In this document: positions 32,299 to 43,338 of the stretch, piece after piece
Layout: each line of letters starts with the position of its first letter
Numbering within the stretch: the stretch's first letter is position 1
From: Pseudomethylobacillus aquaticus
GTDB lineage: Bacteria > Pseudomonadota > Gammaproteobacteria > Burkholderiales > Methylophilaceae
Assembly: GCF_003730115.1 (NCBI RefSeq)
Contig: NZ_RJVP01000001.1
Span: 682,001 to 746,000 of the forward strand
Direction: 5' to 3'
Length of the DNA stretch: 64,000 bases
Program-made: the position numbers and the translations under genes
Notes under the pieces: model-generated
What the model saw: only the letters and a program-made list of their open reading frames with translations
Told to the model about the DNA's origin: nothing
Databases searched by the model: none

Positions 32299-33257
32299 TA
32301 TTTCCTGCACTCGACCTCCGCTACGCTCTGGATGTATTCGCTCAGATCGCCGACCGGGCATTGCTGCTGGCGCACCTGCTGCGCGATGCCCTGCAAGTCC
32401 TGGATGAAGGCCATGGATTGGCTGCACGCCAGTTTGCCGCTATCTACCGCTTTTTGTATGGTCACTTCCAGCTTCTTGAGTTTGTCCATCTGCTGCTGAC
32501 AGGCAGTGCTGATGGTCGCCGCGCTGTTTGCAGGCAGCGTATCGGCTTTAGCGCAGAACATGGCACTCAAGCGCCCCAGTGTCTCTGTCCTGCTGGTGGG
32601 TACCGGTGCCTGCGCGCGGCCGAACACCTGCACCGGCTTGCCCTGTCGGATCTGGCTCAGGCTGAGGATACGGAACGTGTCGCTGGCGCAGTCGAACGAC
32701 AAGGTGCTCAAGCTGGTTTCCTGTTCAGCCGGTTTGATGACGCGGGTATTGATACGGAACGCCTGCTGGTCGGTAGAACGCAGCAGGGATGCCGGATCGA
32801 AATAGACCTCGCCCTGCTTGCTGGTCGCCAGCAGCTCCCATTGCGGTTCAGCGCTATTGCTGGACGGGCTTGCAGCCACCTGCGCGCTTGCACCGGCCGC
32901 CTCACAGTAAGCCTGCCTGAGCTGGTCAGGGAGGGAATCCGCCGCGATGGCTTGCACCGACTGTGGCTGGTCGAAACGATCGAACTCGCGCTTGTTGAAG
33001 GTGCGGCCGCCGCGCAGATAACGGTATTGCTTGTTGGCACAATCGACCTGCATCTGGGTGTTCCACACGCCACCATCTGCCTGCACCACACGCGTCATGA
33101 TGGTGAAGCTGCGCTGCTCCGGCTGCATCTGCACGGTGTCCGGGTCGATGAAATACTCCCCGGCCACACTCTTGCCTACCGCCTGCCAGTCCGCCCATGC
33201 AGCAGGGCTGGTCAGCAGCACCGCATGCAGCAGCATGGCTGCCAGCGCAGATCTCAC
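32298..33257 (-). CDS. Exported Adhesin_E-like repeat protein
   Basis: 319 aa. Signal peptide to about residue 22 (SPAAWAD). Two copies of a ~110-residue domain follow: [20 protein letters not shown] (about 24) and [20 protein letters not shown] (about 140), each with a paired-Cys strand ([20 protein letters not shown]). This fits the surface-adhesin protein E family in tandem. A helical C-terminal third has four more cysteines. Role unknown; surface or periplasmic. It overlaps acpS by 4 bp and tcdA by 1 bp. Confidence 0.75.
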   Translation of the reverse strand: MRSALAAMLLHAVLLTSPAAWADWQAVGKSVAGEYFIDPDTVQMQPEQRSFTIMTRVVQADGGVWNTQMQVDCANKQYRYLRGGRTFNKREFDRFDQPQSVQAIAADSLPDQLRQAYCEAAGASAQVAASPSSNSAEPQWELLATSKQGEVYFDPASLLRSTDQQAFRINTRVIKPAEQETSLSTLSFDCASDTFRILSLSQIRQGKPVQVFGRAQAPVPTSRTETLGRLSAMFCAKADTLPANSAATISTACQQQMDKLKKLEVTIQKAVDSGKLACSQSMAFIQDLQGIAQQVRQQQCPVGDLSEYIQSVAEVECRK

Positions 33258-33634
33258 GCGCGCTCCAGCACCACGAAGGCCACCACCATGCTGTGTTCGT
33301 CGCTGATGGTGAGATGCGTATGTGCAATGCCTTGCTGATTCACCCAGTGTTGCAGATCAGCCGACAGGATCAGTCCAGGTTTGCCCAGATCGTCATGCTG
33401 CACACCGATGTTAGGCATCAGCGCTGGCGCGCGCAGGCCGGTGCCCAGCGCTTTGGCGAACGCTTCCTTGACGGCGAAACGCTTGGCCAGAAAACGTGCC
33501 TGCTGCGGTGACTGTTGCCACACCGGGAATTCCTGTGCGGTCAGCACACGCCTGGCAAAGGTCTCGCCGAAGCGTTCCAAAGAAGCCTCGATGCGCGCCA
33601 CCGCCACGATGTCGGTTCCTATGCCGTAGATCAT
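33254..33634 (-). CDS. acpS: Holo-[acyl-carrier-protein] synthase
   Basis: 126 aa from the ATG at 33634 ([21 protein letters not shown]); the open frame extends further but the family begins here. The Mg-binding Asp in GTDIV and Glu in [15 protein letters not shown] are present, with [18 protein letters not shown] at the end. It transfers 4'-phosphopantetheine from CoA to ACP. It is downstream of pdxJ, the usual order era-recO-pdxJ-acpS. Confidence 0.97.
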   Translation of the reverse strand: MIYGIGTDIVAVARIEASLERFGETFARRVLTAQEFPVWQQSPQQARFLAKRFAVKEAFAKALGTGLRAPALMPNIGVQHDDLGKPGLILSADLQHWVNQQGIAHTHLTISDEHSMVVAFVVLERA

Positions 33635-33707
33635 GAAGGCTGAGAAGGGAGAAGGGAGCAAGGGGAAGGGAAACGTCCCACCGAGAGCAAACGGCTGCGC
33701 ATACGAC

Positions 33708-34436
33708 TCAGGCCTGACCTGCGGCGGCACGCATCAGCTGCTTCATCTCGCGGATGGCGTATTCCCAGCCCACGAACAGCGCATGCGCGACGATGGCGTG
33801 GCCGATGTTAAGTTCTTCGATATCCGGGATGGCGGCGATCTCGTGTACGTTATGGATGTTGAGACCATGACCAGCGTTGACGATCAGGCCCTGCTGCTGT
33901 GCATGCAGACTGGCGGCGACGATGCGCGCCAGCTCATGACGCTGCACACTGCCTGATGTGTCGGCGAATTTGCCGGTATGCAGCTCAATCACCGGCGCAC
34001 CGGCACGGATAGCGGCGTCGATCTGCGCGATATCCGGCGCGATGAACAGCGACACACGGATGCCCGCTTCACCCAGACGGTCGCAGGCTTCGGCCACGCG
34101 CTCGAAATTACCCAGCACGTCCAGGCCGCCTTCGGTAGTGCGTTCCTCGCGCCGCTCCGGCACCAGACACACATCCTGTGGCTGCACCTTGAGTGCGATG
34201 CCAACCATCTCCTCGGTGACCGCCATCTCCAGGTTCATCTTGGTCTGCAGCAAGGGGCGCAGCGCGTAGACATCCTCATCACGGATATGGCGGCGGTCTT
34301 CACGCAAATGGATGGTGATGCTGTCGGCCCCCGCCTCTTCGGCGCGCAATGCAGCTTGCACCACACTGGGGTACTGGGTGCCACGTGCATTACGCAGCGT
34401 GGCGACGTGGTCGATATTGACGCCGAGTTTGATCAT
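33708..34436 (-). CDS. pdxJ: Pyridoxine 5'-phosphate synthase
   Basis: 242 aa TIM barrel: [17 protein letters not shown] start, [36 protein letters not shown]. PdxJ condenses 1-deoxyxylulose 5-phosphate with 3-amino-2-oxopropyl phosphate to give pyridoxine 5'-phosphate. It lies between recO (33-bp gap) and acpS (73-bp gap). Confidence 0.98.
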   Translation of the reverse strand: MIKLGVNIDHVATLRNARGTQYPSVVQAALRAEEAGADSITIHLREDRRHIRDEDVYALRPLLQTKMNLEMAVTEEMVGIALKVQPQDVCLVPERREERTTEGGLDVLGNFERVAEACDRLGEAGIRVSLFIAPDIAQIDAAIRAGAPVIELHTGKFADTSGSVQRHELARIVAASLHAQQQGLIVNAGHGLNIHNVHEIAAIPDIEELNIGHAIVAHALFVGWEYAIREMKQLMRAAAGQA

Positions 34437-34469
34437 GATGCGAAAATGGTTCCTATAAATCCTGCAGCG

Positions 34470-35192
34470 CTATAAGCCCTGCAAATCGATCAATAACTGC
34501 CGTGTATGCAAGGACTGGTCGCCCAGATAAAAGGCCAGCAGCATGCGCATCAGCTGCTTGCTCTGTTGCTGCGTGAGCGGGTCGTTGTAATCGTCTGCAC
34601 CCATGTCCAGCAGGGTCTTGCCTTGTAATCTTACGCCGCTTTGCGCCTGCGTTGCACGGCAGGCACCCCGCTCCGGCTGATAGTCATAAGCAAGTTCCGC
34701 CTGGATGGGCTGCCCGGCCTCGTCCTGCAGCAACGGCACCGCATACCCCAGTTGCTGCAGCAGCTGCAGCTCGAAGCGGCGCAGTGTGGTCGCGGTTTCA
34801 CCCCCACTGGCCAGCACACGCAAGGTCAGGCCGTAAAAATCGAACAGGCCGTCATGGGCATCTTCGCGCGGCAGCAAGCGCAACAACAATTCGTTGAGAT
34901 AAAAACCACACATCAGCGCCTCGCCCTGCAACAGCAGCAAACCACTGCCCCACTCCAGGCTGTGCAGGTTCTTTAGCTCGGCCTTGCCGGACCAGGTGCC
35001 CAGCAAGGGCTGGAACGACTGCAGCATGCCGCGCATGGCAGAGCGTGGCCTGCGCGCACCTTTGGCAACCGCAGCGACACGGCCCAGCTCGCGGCTGAAC
35101 AGCTCGACCACCAGACTGGTTTCCTTGAACGGATAGGTGTGCAGCACGTAGACTGGCTGATGGTCGTGACGAACGGAAGCGCTTACTGCCAC
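34470..35192 (-). CDS. recO: DNA repair protein RecO
   Basis: 240 aa. N-terminal OB fold (YVLHTYPFKETSLVVELFSRELGRVAAVAKGARRPRSAMRGMLQ) and helical C-terminal part with ACRATQAQSGVRLQGKTLL. RecO loads RecA onto SSB-coated DNA with RecR. Follows era after a 179-bp gap (35193-35371) with no visible gene or terminator. Confidence 0.95.
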   Translation of the reverse strand: MAVSASVRHDHQPVYVLHTYPFKETSLVVELFSRELGRVAAVAKGARRPRSAMRGMLQSFQPLLGTWSGKAELKNLHSLEWGSGLLLLQGEALMCGFYLNELLLRLLPREDAHDGLFDFYGLTLRVLASGGETATTLRRFELQLLQQLGYAVPLLQDEAGQPIQAELAYDYQPERGACRATQAQSGVRLQGKTLLDMGADDYNDPLTQQQSKQLMRMLLAFYLGDQSLHTRQLLIDLQGL

Positions 35193-35371
35193 GTTCAGCT
35201 ACTCCAGCACTTCAAGCCGTTTGGGATTCGCTTGCGGGCCGGCCATTAAGTACCGTCTCCCGCCTGCTGGCGTGTGCCAAATCGGGCGTGAACAAGGCGG
35301 CCGAGCGCAGACAGTAGATGGAACTACGGCAAGCGAGGCCAACGCTGCGCACGTTCGATTTCGCATGCGCC

Positions 35372-36261
<890 letters not shown>

Positions 36262-36265
<4 letters not shown>

Positions 36266-36948
36266 GAGGGTACTTTCCTGACGGCAGGCAATTGGCTGAA
36301 GGCCAGTTGCGCGGCCTGTTGTTCGGCGATGCGGCGGCTGCTGCCTTCGCCATAGGTATGGAGGTTCATACCGGCGATGAAGCATTCGACACGGAAGGTC
36401 TGGCAATGGGCTTCGCCTTCGGTGCTGACCACCGTGTATTCGGGCACGTCCATCTTCTGGCCCTGCAGGTATTCCTGCAGCAGTGATTTGGAATCCTTGC
36501 CTATGGTCTTGGGGTCCAGCCCGTGCAGCAAAGGTTGATACAGACGCACCACCAGCGTTTCGGCAGCGCTATAACCGGCATCCATGAACACGGCGCCGAT
36601 GATGGCTTCAACCGCATCGGCCAGCACGGAAGGACGGCGCCAGCCACCGCTTTTCAGCTCGCCTTCACCCAGCAGCAGCGCTTCACCCAGGTTGAGACTG
36701 CGCGCGATCTCGCTCAGCGTCTGTTCCTTGACCAGATAAGCACGCAGACGGCTCAAGTCACCTTCAGGCAGTTTGGGATATTGCTGGTACAGCAGGTGCG
36801 CGACCACGCAATTGAGCACGCCATCACCGAGGAATTCCAGACGCTCGTTGTTGGCCGCCGTCAGGCTGCGGTGCGTGAGTGCCTGGGTGAGCAGCGCCGG
36901 GTTGGCAAAGTCGTGCCCCAGCTGTCGCAGCAGGCCGATCGCCGCCAT
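36262..36948 (-). CDS. rnc: Ribonuclease III
   Basis: 228 aa. Signature [12 protein letters not shown] (Gly where most have Ser) and [13 protein letters not shown] carry the catalytic acidic residues. A double-stranded RNA-binding domain (about 155-225, [30 protein letters not shown]) follows. Processes rRNA precursors and structured mRNA. Sits between lepB and era. Confidence 0.97.
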
Positions 36949-36987
36949 CAGCGTGCCGCTCCGCGCAGGCCAGTAACAGAGGCGCGC

Positions 36988-37734
36988 TTATTCAATGCGG
37001 GTACCGATACGGCCGAAGTCATCGAAATTCCACCAGATCAGGAAGGCACGGCCAACCAGATTATCTTCCGGCACAAAACCCCACACGCGGCTGTCACGGC
37101 TGTTGTCACGGTTGTCGCCCATGGCGAAATAATGCCCTTCCGGCACCACGGCTTCGCCGTCGATAGACAGGCTGTCGTCATGGATCAGCGTGTCGTAATG
37201 CTTGTCGCCCATCTGTTCCTGTATGCGCCGCGCACTGATCATGCTGAGGCCGGAGCCTACATAATCGTAGTTGCCATCGGCCGTGGTGGGCACCGGCTGG
37301 TCGTTCACGAACAGCTGCTTGTCGCGGTAGCTGATCCTGTCGCCTGGCAGGCCGACCACACGCTTGATGTAGTCGATGGACGGGTCAGGCGGGTAATGGA
37401 ACACGAACACATCACCACGCTTGGGCTCACCCAGGGCGATGAAGGTGTTGTTCAGGATGGGCACGCGCAGGCCGTAGGTGAATTTGTTGACCAGGATGAA
37501 ATCGCCCGCCAGCAAGGTGGGCATCATGGAGCCGGACGGGATCTTGAACGGCTCGACGATGAAAGAGCGGATCACGAACACCAGCAGGATCACCGGGAAG
37601 AAACTCTTGGAATACTCCACCAGTACCGGCTCGGCCTTGCCCGGCGCACGGCGCTTCTTGAGAAACAGGCTATCCAGCAACCAGATTAAGCCGGTCACCG
37701 CCAGGATCACCAGCATGAACAATGCAAACATCAT
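36988..37734 (-). CDS. lepB: Signal peptidase I
   Basis: 248 aa from the ATG at 37734, with GGAGG about ten bases upstream; the frame opens earlier at a GTG inside that site. Two N-terminal helices (about 4-22, 48-66), catalytic Ser in IPSGSMMPTL and Lys in YIKRVVGLPGDRI, then GDNRDNSRDSRVWGFVP (box E). Cleaves Sec signal peptides at the periplasmic face. It follows lepA by 115 bp. Confidence 0.96.
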   Translation of the reverse strand: MMFALFMLVILAVTGLIWLLDSLFLKKRRAPGKAEPVLVEYSKSFFPVILLVFVIRSFIVEPFKIPSGSMMPTLLAGDFILVNKFTYGLRVPILNNTFIALGEPKRGDVFVFHYPPDPSIDYIKRVVGLPGDRISYRDKQLFVNDQPVPTTADGNYDYVGSGLSMISARRIQEQMGDKHYDTLIHDDSLSIDGEAVVPEGHYFAMGDNRDNSRDSRVWGFVPEDNLVGRAFLIWWNFDDFGRIGTRIE

Positions 37735-37849
37735 AGGTACAACCTCCACTGACTGCCGCCATGTCCGCCTGCATGCGCAGCGCCATTGGCCAATTGGGTA
37801 TGCTGAGCAGGCCAGCTGACAGCTTGCAGCGCAAGGCCGTCAGCGCCCA

Positions 37850-39643
37850 TCATTTGTCTTCGACCTGCAGAATGGCGAGGAAGGCTTCCTGCGGGATCTC
37901 CACATTGCCCACCTGCTTCATGCGCTTCTTGCCTTCTTTTTGTTTCTCCAGCAGCTTCTTCTTGCGCGTGATGTCGCCACCATAACACTTGGCCAGCACG
38001 TTCTTGCGCATGGCTTTCACGGTCTCGCGCGAGATGATGTTGGCGCCGATGGCGGCTTGCACGGCCACGTCGAACATCTGGCGCGGGATCAGTTCGCGCA
38101 TCTTGGCGCATAGCTGACGGCCACGGTACACGCTGTTGGCGCGGTGCACGATCAGCGACAGGGCATCGACACGCTCACCGTTGACCATGATGTCCAGCTT
38201 GACCAGGTCAGCGGCACGGAATTCCAGAAACTCGTAATCCATGGAGGCATAGCCACGCGACACCGATTTCAGCTTGTCGAAGAAATCCAGCACCACTTCA
38301 TTGAGCGGCATCTCGTAGGTGAGCATGACCTGGCGGCCCATGTATTGCATATTGCGCTGCACGCCTCGCTTGCCATTGCACAGCGTCATCACCGGGCCTA
38401 CATAATCCTGTGGCATCAGCAGATTGACGGTGATCATGGGCTCGCGGATCTCGTCGATGCGTGAAGGCTCGGGCAGGCGCGAAGGATTCTCGATCTGCTG
38501 CACTTCACCGCTCTTAAGCAACAACTCATAAACCACGGTCGGTGCCGTGGTGATGAGGTCCATATCGTATTCACGCTCCAGCCGCTCCTGCACGATCTCC
38601 ATGTGCAGCAGACCCAGGAAGCCGCAACGGAAGCCAAAGCCCAGTGCCGTGGAGTTCTCCGGCTCGTATTGCAGGGAGGCATCGTTGAGTTGCAGTTTTT
38701 CGAGCGCGGTACGCAAGGCTTCGAACTGGTTGGATTCCACCGGATACAAACCGGCGAACACCTGTGGCTGCACTTCCTTGAAGCCGGGCAAGGCCTCGGC
38801 AGCCGGGCGCGTATCCAGCGTGACGGTATCGCCCACCTTGGCAGCCGTCAGCTCCTTGATACCGGCGATGATGAAGCCCACTTCACCGGCCGACAGCGAT
38901 TCCTTGACCAGCGATTTCGGCGTGAACACACCCACCTGCTCGCACAGATGCACGGCACGCGTGGCCATCATCTTGATCTTGTCTTTGGGTTTGAGCGTAC
39001 CGTCGATGACACGCACCAGCATCACCACGCCAACGTAATTATCAAACCAGGAATCAATGATCAGCGCCTTCAAGGGTGCGGTCGGGTCGCCGACTGGCGG
39101 CGGGATCCTGGCGATGACCGCTTCCAGCACATCACGCACGCCTTCACCGGTTTTGGCGGAACAACGCACCGCGTCGGTGGCTTCCACGCCGATGACATCC
39201 TCGATCTCCTGGATCACCCGGTCCGGGTCAGCCGATGGCAGGTCGATCTTGTTGAGCACGGCAGTGACGGTCACGCCCAGGTCGATGGCGGTATAACAGT
39301 TGGCCACACTCTGCGCTTCCACACCTTGCGAGGCGTCCACCACCAGCAACGCGCCTTCGCAGGCAGACAGCGAACGGCTCACCTCATAGGAAAAGTCGAC
39401 GTGGCCCGGAGTATCGATCAGGTTGAGCTGATAACGCTGACCGTCCAGCGCCACATAGTCCAGTGCCGCGGTCTGCGCCTTGATGGTGATGCCGCGCTCG
39501 CGCTCCAGGTCCATGGAGTCGAGCACCTGAGCCTCCATTTCACGGTCAGACAAACCACCACACAGGTGGATGATGCGGTCAGCCAGCGTGGATTTACCGT
39601 GGTCGATGTGGGCGATGATGGAGAAATTACGGATATTTTTCAT
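37850..39643 (-). CDS. lepA: Elongation factor 4 (LepA)
   Basis: 597 aa, usual length. [15 protein letters not shown] (G1), [16 protein letters not shown] (G3), [10 protein letters not shown] (G4), EF-G-like domains, and the LepA-specific C-terminus ([43 protein letters not shown]). Ribosome back-translocase/initiation factor. It is followed upstream by a 132-bp gap (39644-39775) with a small hairpin GGGCGC/GCGCCC near 39666-39681 but no clear terminator. Confidence 0.98.
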   Translation of the reverse strand: MKNIRNFSIIAHIDHGKSTLADRIIHLCGGLSDREMEAQVLDSMDLERERGITIKAQTAALDYVALDGQRYQLNLIDTPGHVDFSYEVSRSLSACEGALLVVDASQGVEAQSVANCYTAIDLGVTVTAVLNKIDLPSADPDRVIQEIEDVIGVEATDAVRCSAKTGEGVRDVLEAVIARIPPPVGDPTAPLKALIIDSWFDNYVGVVMLVRVIDGTLKPKDKIKMMATRAVHLCEQVGVFTPKSLVKESLSAGEVGFIIAGIKELTAAKVGDTVTLDTRPAAEALPGFKEVQPQVFAGLYPVESNQFEALRTALEKLQLNDASLQYEPENSTALGFGFRCGFLGLLHMEIVQERLEREYDMDLITTAPTVVYELLLKSGEVQQIENPSRLPEPSRIDEIREPMITVNLLMPQDYVGPVMTLCNGKRGVQRNMQYMGRQVMLTYEMPLNEVVLDFFDKLKSVSRGYASMDYEFLEFRAADLVKLDIMVNGERVDALSLIVHRANSVYRGRQLCAKMRELIPRQMFDVAVQAAIGANIISRETVKAMRKNVLAKCYGGDITRKKKLLEKQKEGKKRMKQVGNVEIPQEAFLAILQVEDK

Positions 39644-39775
39644 GATTGGATGCTTGCAACAACAAGGGCGCCTGAGCGCCCCCGTTGCAACGATTTTTCG
39701 GCCTGTACGTTTATCGGCTTGATAATGCGGCCAATTTTACAGCAAACGCCGTCTGGCCGCACCTCTGCAGCATGC

Positions 39776-41194
39776 TTACTTGCCGGTGGTGACCTTAATC
39801 GGTACGTACAAGGTGTTTTCGCCGCGCTTGATCAGCAAGGCCACGGACTTTCCTGCAGCAACAGCAGCAAGCTGCTTGTTGAACTGATCCAGGCTGACCA
39901 CCTCGGTATTGTTCAAGCCCAGCACCACATCGCCACGGCGGATACCCGCCTGAGCAGCGACGCCCTGTGCATCGATCACCAGCAGGCCGTTCTGGCCGTT
40001 AAGCTGCTTTTTCTGCTGCGGGGTCAGTTCACGCAGGATCAGACCGATACGGTTGACCTCGGGCTTGGCCGACTCACGTGGCGCACTGGCCGCTTCTTCC
40101 GCATCCGGCATATTGCCTACGGTGATGTTCAAGGTCTTGGCAGCCCCCTTGCGCAACACCTCCGCCTGCGCAGTTTTGCCCGGCTTCACGGCTGCGACGG
40201 CACGTGGCAGATCGGACGAAGTGGTAATGGGTTTACCGTCGAACTTGAGGATCACGTCACCGGGTTCCAGGCCACCCTTCTCGGCCGGGCTGCCTTTTTC
40301 GATACCCGCCACCAGCGCACCACCAGCGCCCTTCATGCCAAACGATTCAGCCAGCTCTGCGTTCATCTCCTGGATGGCGATACCCAGCCAGCCTCGCGTG
40401 ATCTTGCCACTGGCTTTAAGTTGATTAGAGATGTCGATGGCCACATCGATGGGGATGGCGAAAGACAGACCCACGGAACCACCGCTGCGGCTGTAGATCT
40501 GCGAGTTGATGCCGACCACTTCACCGCGCAGATTGAACAGCGGGCCGCCGGAATTACCGGGGTTGATGGCAACATCGGTCTGGATGAACGGCACGAAGTT
40601 CTCTTGCGGCAAAGCACGGCCCTTGGCGCTGACGATGCCCGCCGTCATGGTGTTCTCAAGGCCGAATGGGGAGCCGATCGCGGCCACCCATTCGCCCACC
40701 TTGAGCTGGCTAGGGTCGCCCGTGGTCACCTTGGGCAAACCAGTCGCTTCGATCTTGAGCAGGGCCACGTCGGTACGCTTGTCGCTGCCGATGATCCTGG
40801 CCTTGAATTCACGCTTGTCATGCAGCTTGACGATGACTTCGTCCGCCTGGCTGACCACGTGCGCATTGGTCAGCACATAGCCGTCACTGCTGATGATGAA
40901 ACCGGAACCCAGCGAGCTGGATTTATATTCTTGTTGCGGAGCACCCGGCGCACCTGGCGCGCCACCTGGGGCTGGGATACCGAAGCGGCGGAACAGCTCG
41001 CTCAGCCCCTCATCGTTGGGGAAGCCAGGGAACGGCGATGCTGCAGCGCTCTGCATGGTTTGGGTGATGCTGATGTTGACCACTGCAGGCCCCTGCTTCT
41101 CGGCCAGCTCAGTGAAATCCGGAAGATCCCTGGCAACAGCCTGACCTGCCAGCGTCAGGCTCAATGCCAACACCGTAACTAAATTTCTGATCAT
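39776..41194 (-). CDS. DegP/MucD-type periplasmic serine protease
   Basis: 472 aa. Signal peptide to about residue 21. Trypsin-like domain with His (TNAHVV), Asp (RTDVALLKI) and Ser (GNSGGPLF), plus Gly/Ala/Pro-rich loop near 75-88. Two PDZ domains follow (about 265-355 and 385-465; GWLGIAIQEMN, GSPAEKGGLEPGDVILKFDG, AGIRRGDVVLGLN). Degrades or chaperones misfolded envelope proteins. Sits downstream of rseB/rseC, the mucD position of the sigma-E operon. Confidence 0.95.
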   Translation of the reverse strand: MIRNLVTVLALSLTLAGQAVARDLPDFTELAEKQGPAVVNISITQTMQSAAASPFPGFPNDEGLSELFRRFGIPAPGGAPGAPGAPQQEYKSSSLGSGFIISSDGYVLTNAHVVSQADEVIVKLHDKREFKARIIGSDKRTDVALLKIEATGLPKVTTGDPSQLKVGEWVAAIGSPFGLENTMTAGIVSAKGRALPQENFVPFIQTDVAINPGNSGGPLFNLRGEVVGINSQIYSRSGGSVGLSFAIPIDVAIDISNQLKASGKITRGWLGIAIQEMNAELAESFGMKGAGGALVAGIEKGSPAEKGGLEPGDVILKFDGKPITTSSDLPRAVAAVKPGKTAQAEVLRKGAAKTLNITVGNMPDAEEAASAPRESAKPEVNRIGLILRELTPQQKKQLNGQNGLLVIDAQGVAAQAGIRRGDVVLGLNNTEVVSLDQFNKQLAAVAAGKSVALLIKRGENTLYVPIKVTTGK

Positions 41195-41238
41195 TTATTA
41201 CCCTCGTTCATGATGGAGTTGCATTAGCTGATATGGCA

Positions 41239-41703
41239 TTACTTGAAATGGATGGCGTGCACGGCCTCGGCTGGAAGCAAACGAACGATCTGCGGACGCG
41301 CGGCGAACTGCACGCTCGCGCCCATGCTATGCAGCCTCACCCACAACATACCCAGGGCCAAGCCTGCCACAGTACCGAGCACCGCATGCAGATCGGCGCC
41401 AGCACCCAGTACACTGCCGACCGCGCTGCCCAGCAACAAACTCAGCAGGGGCACTGCATATACCTTGAGCGCCCCCACCAGCAACGCTTGCGGGGCAACC
41501 GCCACCATCACATGATCGCCAGGCTGTGCACCGATGGTGTTGCTGGCGCTGAATACGCGGCGATGATGACGGAACAAACGCCCGAACAACGCGACCCCAC
41601 AGCCACGACTCTGCCCACACAGGCTGCACGCCTTGGATCTCACCACTTCCAGTTCGGCTGCGTCATCATAGACAGTGAGGACGACGGCTTGTTCTTCAAT
41701 CAT
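41239..41703 (-). CDS. rseC: RseC-family protein
   Basis: 154 aa. Cytoplasmic Cys-rich start (SKACSLCGQSRGCGVALFG, C-x2-C-x5-C) is followed by two membrane helices (about 72-92, 103-123), the SoxR-reducing/RseC architecture. RseC modulates sigma-E and assists the Rsx/Rnf-type SoxR-reducing system; a complete rnf operon occurs 9 kb away. It lies 18 bp after rseB. Confidence 0.92.
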   Translation of the reverse strand: MIEEQAVVLTVYDDAAELEVVRSKACSLCGQSRGCGVALFGRLFRHHRRVFSASNTIGAQPGDHVMVAVAPQALLVGALKVYAVPLLSLLLGSAVGSVLGAGADLHAVLGTVAGLALGMLWVRLHSMGASVQFAARPQIVRLLPAEAVHAIHFK

Positions 41704-41720
41704 GGGATGGATGAAACGGT

Positions 41721-42722
41721 TTATTTTTTGTAGCTGAGCGGACTGCTTTTGAAACTGATGCTGTTGGAGATCTGCATCAGCGTGCTAGCCGGCACTTCGC
41801 CGACCACCACGGTTTGGTAGCCATTACTGACATTCACGAACATATTGGTTGGACCGACACCACGGTGGCCCAGCCGGATGGGCGTCGCTGGGTTACTGAC
41901 CGCCTCGATGAACATGGAAACATTGGCCAGACCGTCCGAGAAAATCAGCTGACTGACGGGTGCTGGCTTGTTGGGGAGCTTGCGCACCACATGATCGATC
42001 TTGTGAAAACCAGCAGGCAGTGCACCCAGTTGCCAGACTTCGGCCTGCGCCAGCCCAGCCTGATCGGTGACTTCTTCCATGACATAGGGCTTGCGGACAT
42101 CCACCTTGGGCTGGAACCAGTCCATATTCTGCGTATCCAGCAGATTGAGCTGACTGAACGCGATCTGCTCGACCGGTTCCTGACGCTCGTTAAGCAACAT
42201 GGATTTGAGCAGCAGACCGTATTCGCGATCCACCCATAGCTTGTAGCTGTAACGGTAGCCATCTTTGGCTTCCAGGTAGACCAGTTGCGCGTCACGGCCA
42301 CCGATGCGTTCCGTGGCGCCCAGTTTGCTGTGGTAGCTTTGCTTGAGCGCAGTCATGTCAACCGGTAGCAAGGCCGGAAACATGTTCTTGTCCTTGCGCT
42401 TCTCGATGACGACTTTCTCATCGCGGGCGTTGAACACCACCACATCGTTACCCTGACGCAATATCTCGCGCGGGGCCCCGTCCAGCACCACGATACGGGC
42501 GTATTCGCCCTGACCGTAGTTCATGTGGGTAATCTGCACCGACTTGCTGTTGGTATTGACGCCCTGATAAACGAAGATGCCACGGTAACTGAGGTCACGA
42601 GCCGCCTGAGCGGTCTTTTGCAGCCAGGACCAGCCATCTTCAGGCTGGTTTTCTGCGTGACCCGCCGTGGTCCATACCAGACAGAGGGCCAGCAGGTATG
42701 CTGGCGCTGCTGATCTCATCAA
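41721..42722 (-). CDS. rseB: Sigma-E regulatory protein RseB (MucB)
   Basis: 333 aa periplasmic protein. Signal peptide to about residue 23; MucB/RseB N-domain (LSYRGIFVYQGVNTNSKSVQITHM, YSYKLWVDREYGLLLKSMLLNERQ) and C-domain (VSQLIFSDGLANVSMFIEAV, HRGVGPTNMFVN). It binds the RseA periplasmic domain and senses LPS/outer-membrane protein stress. Overlaps rseA by 4 bp. Confidence 0.95.
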   Translation of the reverse strand: MMRSAAPAYLLALCLVWTTAGHAENQPEDGWSWLQKTAQAARDLSYRGIFVYQGVNTNSKSVQITHMNYGQGEYARIVVLDGAPREILRQGNDVVVFNARDEKVVIEKRKDKNMFPALLPVDMTALKQSYHSKLGATERIGGRDAQLVYLEAKDGYRYSYKLWVDREYGLLLKSMLLNERQEPVEQIAFSQLNLLDTQNMDWFQPKVDVRKPYVMEEVTDQAGLAQAEVWQLGALPAGFHKIDHVVRKLPNKPAPVSQLIFSDGLANVSMFIEAVSNPATPIRLGHRGVGPTNMFVNVSNGYQTVVVGEVPASTLMQISNSISFKSSPLSYKK

Positions 42723-43306
42723 CGTCCGCCTTCGGCATACGCCGCAGGCTGGATGTAGTAAGCAGCGTTCGGCGCCATGGATTGATGCGCCATCAGGTAT
42801 TCTGCTGGCAATTCGGACACCAGCACTGGGGTTGGCTCGACTTGCCGGGATGCTTGCTCGATAGCCACCACTTGTACGGAACGATTTTGCGTGAGATTCG
42901 TCTGGGCCAGCTCACCCTGAGCAGACTCACTGCTTGAGCTGAGCGCAGCCAGTTCAATGGAAGCGACTGGACCACCGGTCTGCTGCAAGGCCATCCAGCC
43001 CACGAACATGACCGCTGCGAAGGAAGCCGCGATAGACCAGCCGCCGGAGCCAGACCAGGCACCAGCCACCGCACGCAGACGGGATGGCTTGGGTGCCAGT
43101 ACCACAGGCTCTTCACGCAGCTTTTGCATCAGGCGCTGCTCGAAGCCTGGCGACAGGATCGCATTGCCACGCATGGCGTCACCGATCAGATGATAGGTGT
43201 CCCAGCTACGGCGCATCTCGCCATCGTGGCTCAGCGAACTGAACAGATGGTCGGCTTCCTCGATCGGAATCGCTCCATCCATCAATGCCGAAACTTGTTC
43301 TTTCAT
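42719..43306 (-). CDS. rseA: Anti-sigma-E factor RseA (MucA)
   Basis: 195 aa. N-terminal sigma-binding domain (KEQVSALMDGAIPIEEADHLFSSLS, WDTYHLIGDAMRG), one membrane helix (about 103-122, GWSIAASFAAVMFVGWMALQQ) and a periplasmic tail cut by DegS-like proteases in the pathway. Sits 32 bp after rpoE. Confidence 0.95.
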   Translation of the reverse strand: MKEQVSALMDGAIPIEEADHLFSSLSHDGEMRRSWDTYHLIGDAMRGNAILSPGFEQRLMQKLREEPVVLAPKPSRLRAVAGAWSGSGGWSIAASFAAVMFVGWMALQQTGGPVASIELAALSSSSESAQGELAQTNLTQNRSVQVVAIEQASRQVEPTPVLVSELPAEYLMAHQSMAPNAAYYIQPAAYAEGGR

Positions 43307-43338
43307 ATACTTCTCCTCAATGCTGGCAGTGACTACAC

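Noticed and set aside
37731-38111. 126-aa minus-strand frame between lepB and lepA
   Set aside because: Out-of-frame overlap with the lepA 3' end; Arg/His-rich composition typical of shadows.
39644-39775. Terminator between degP and lepA
   Set aside because: Only a short GGGCGC/GCGCCC hairpin without U-run; not convincing.
38603-41182. 859-aa plus-strand frame
   Set aside because: Shadow of lepA and degP; no recognisable domains.
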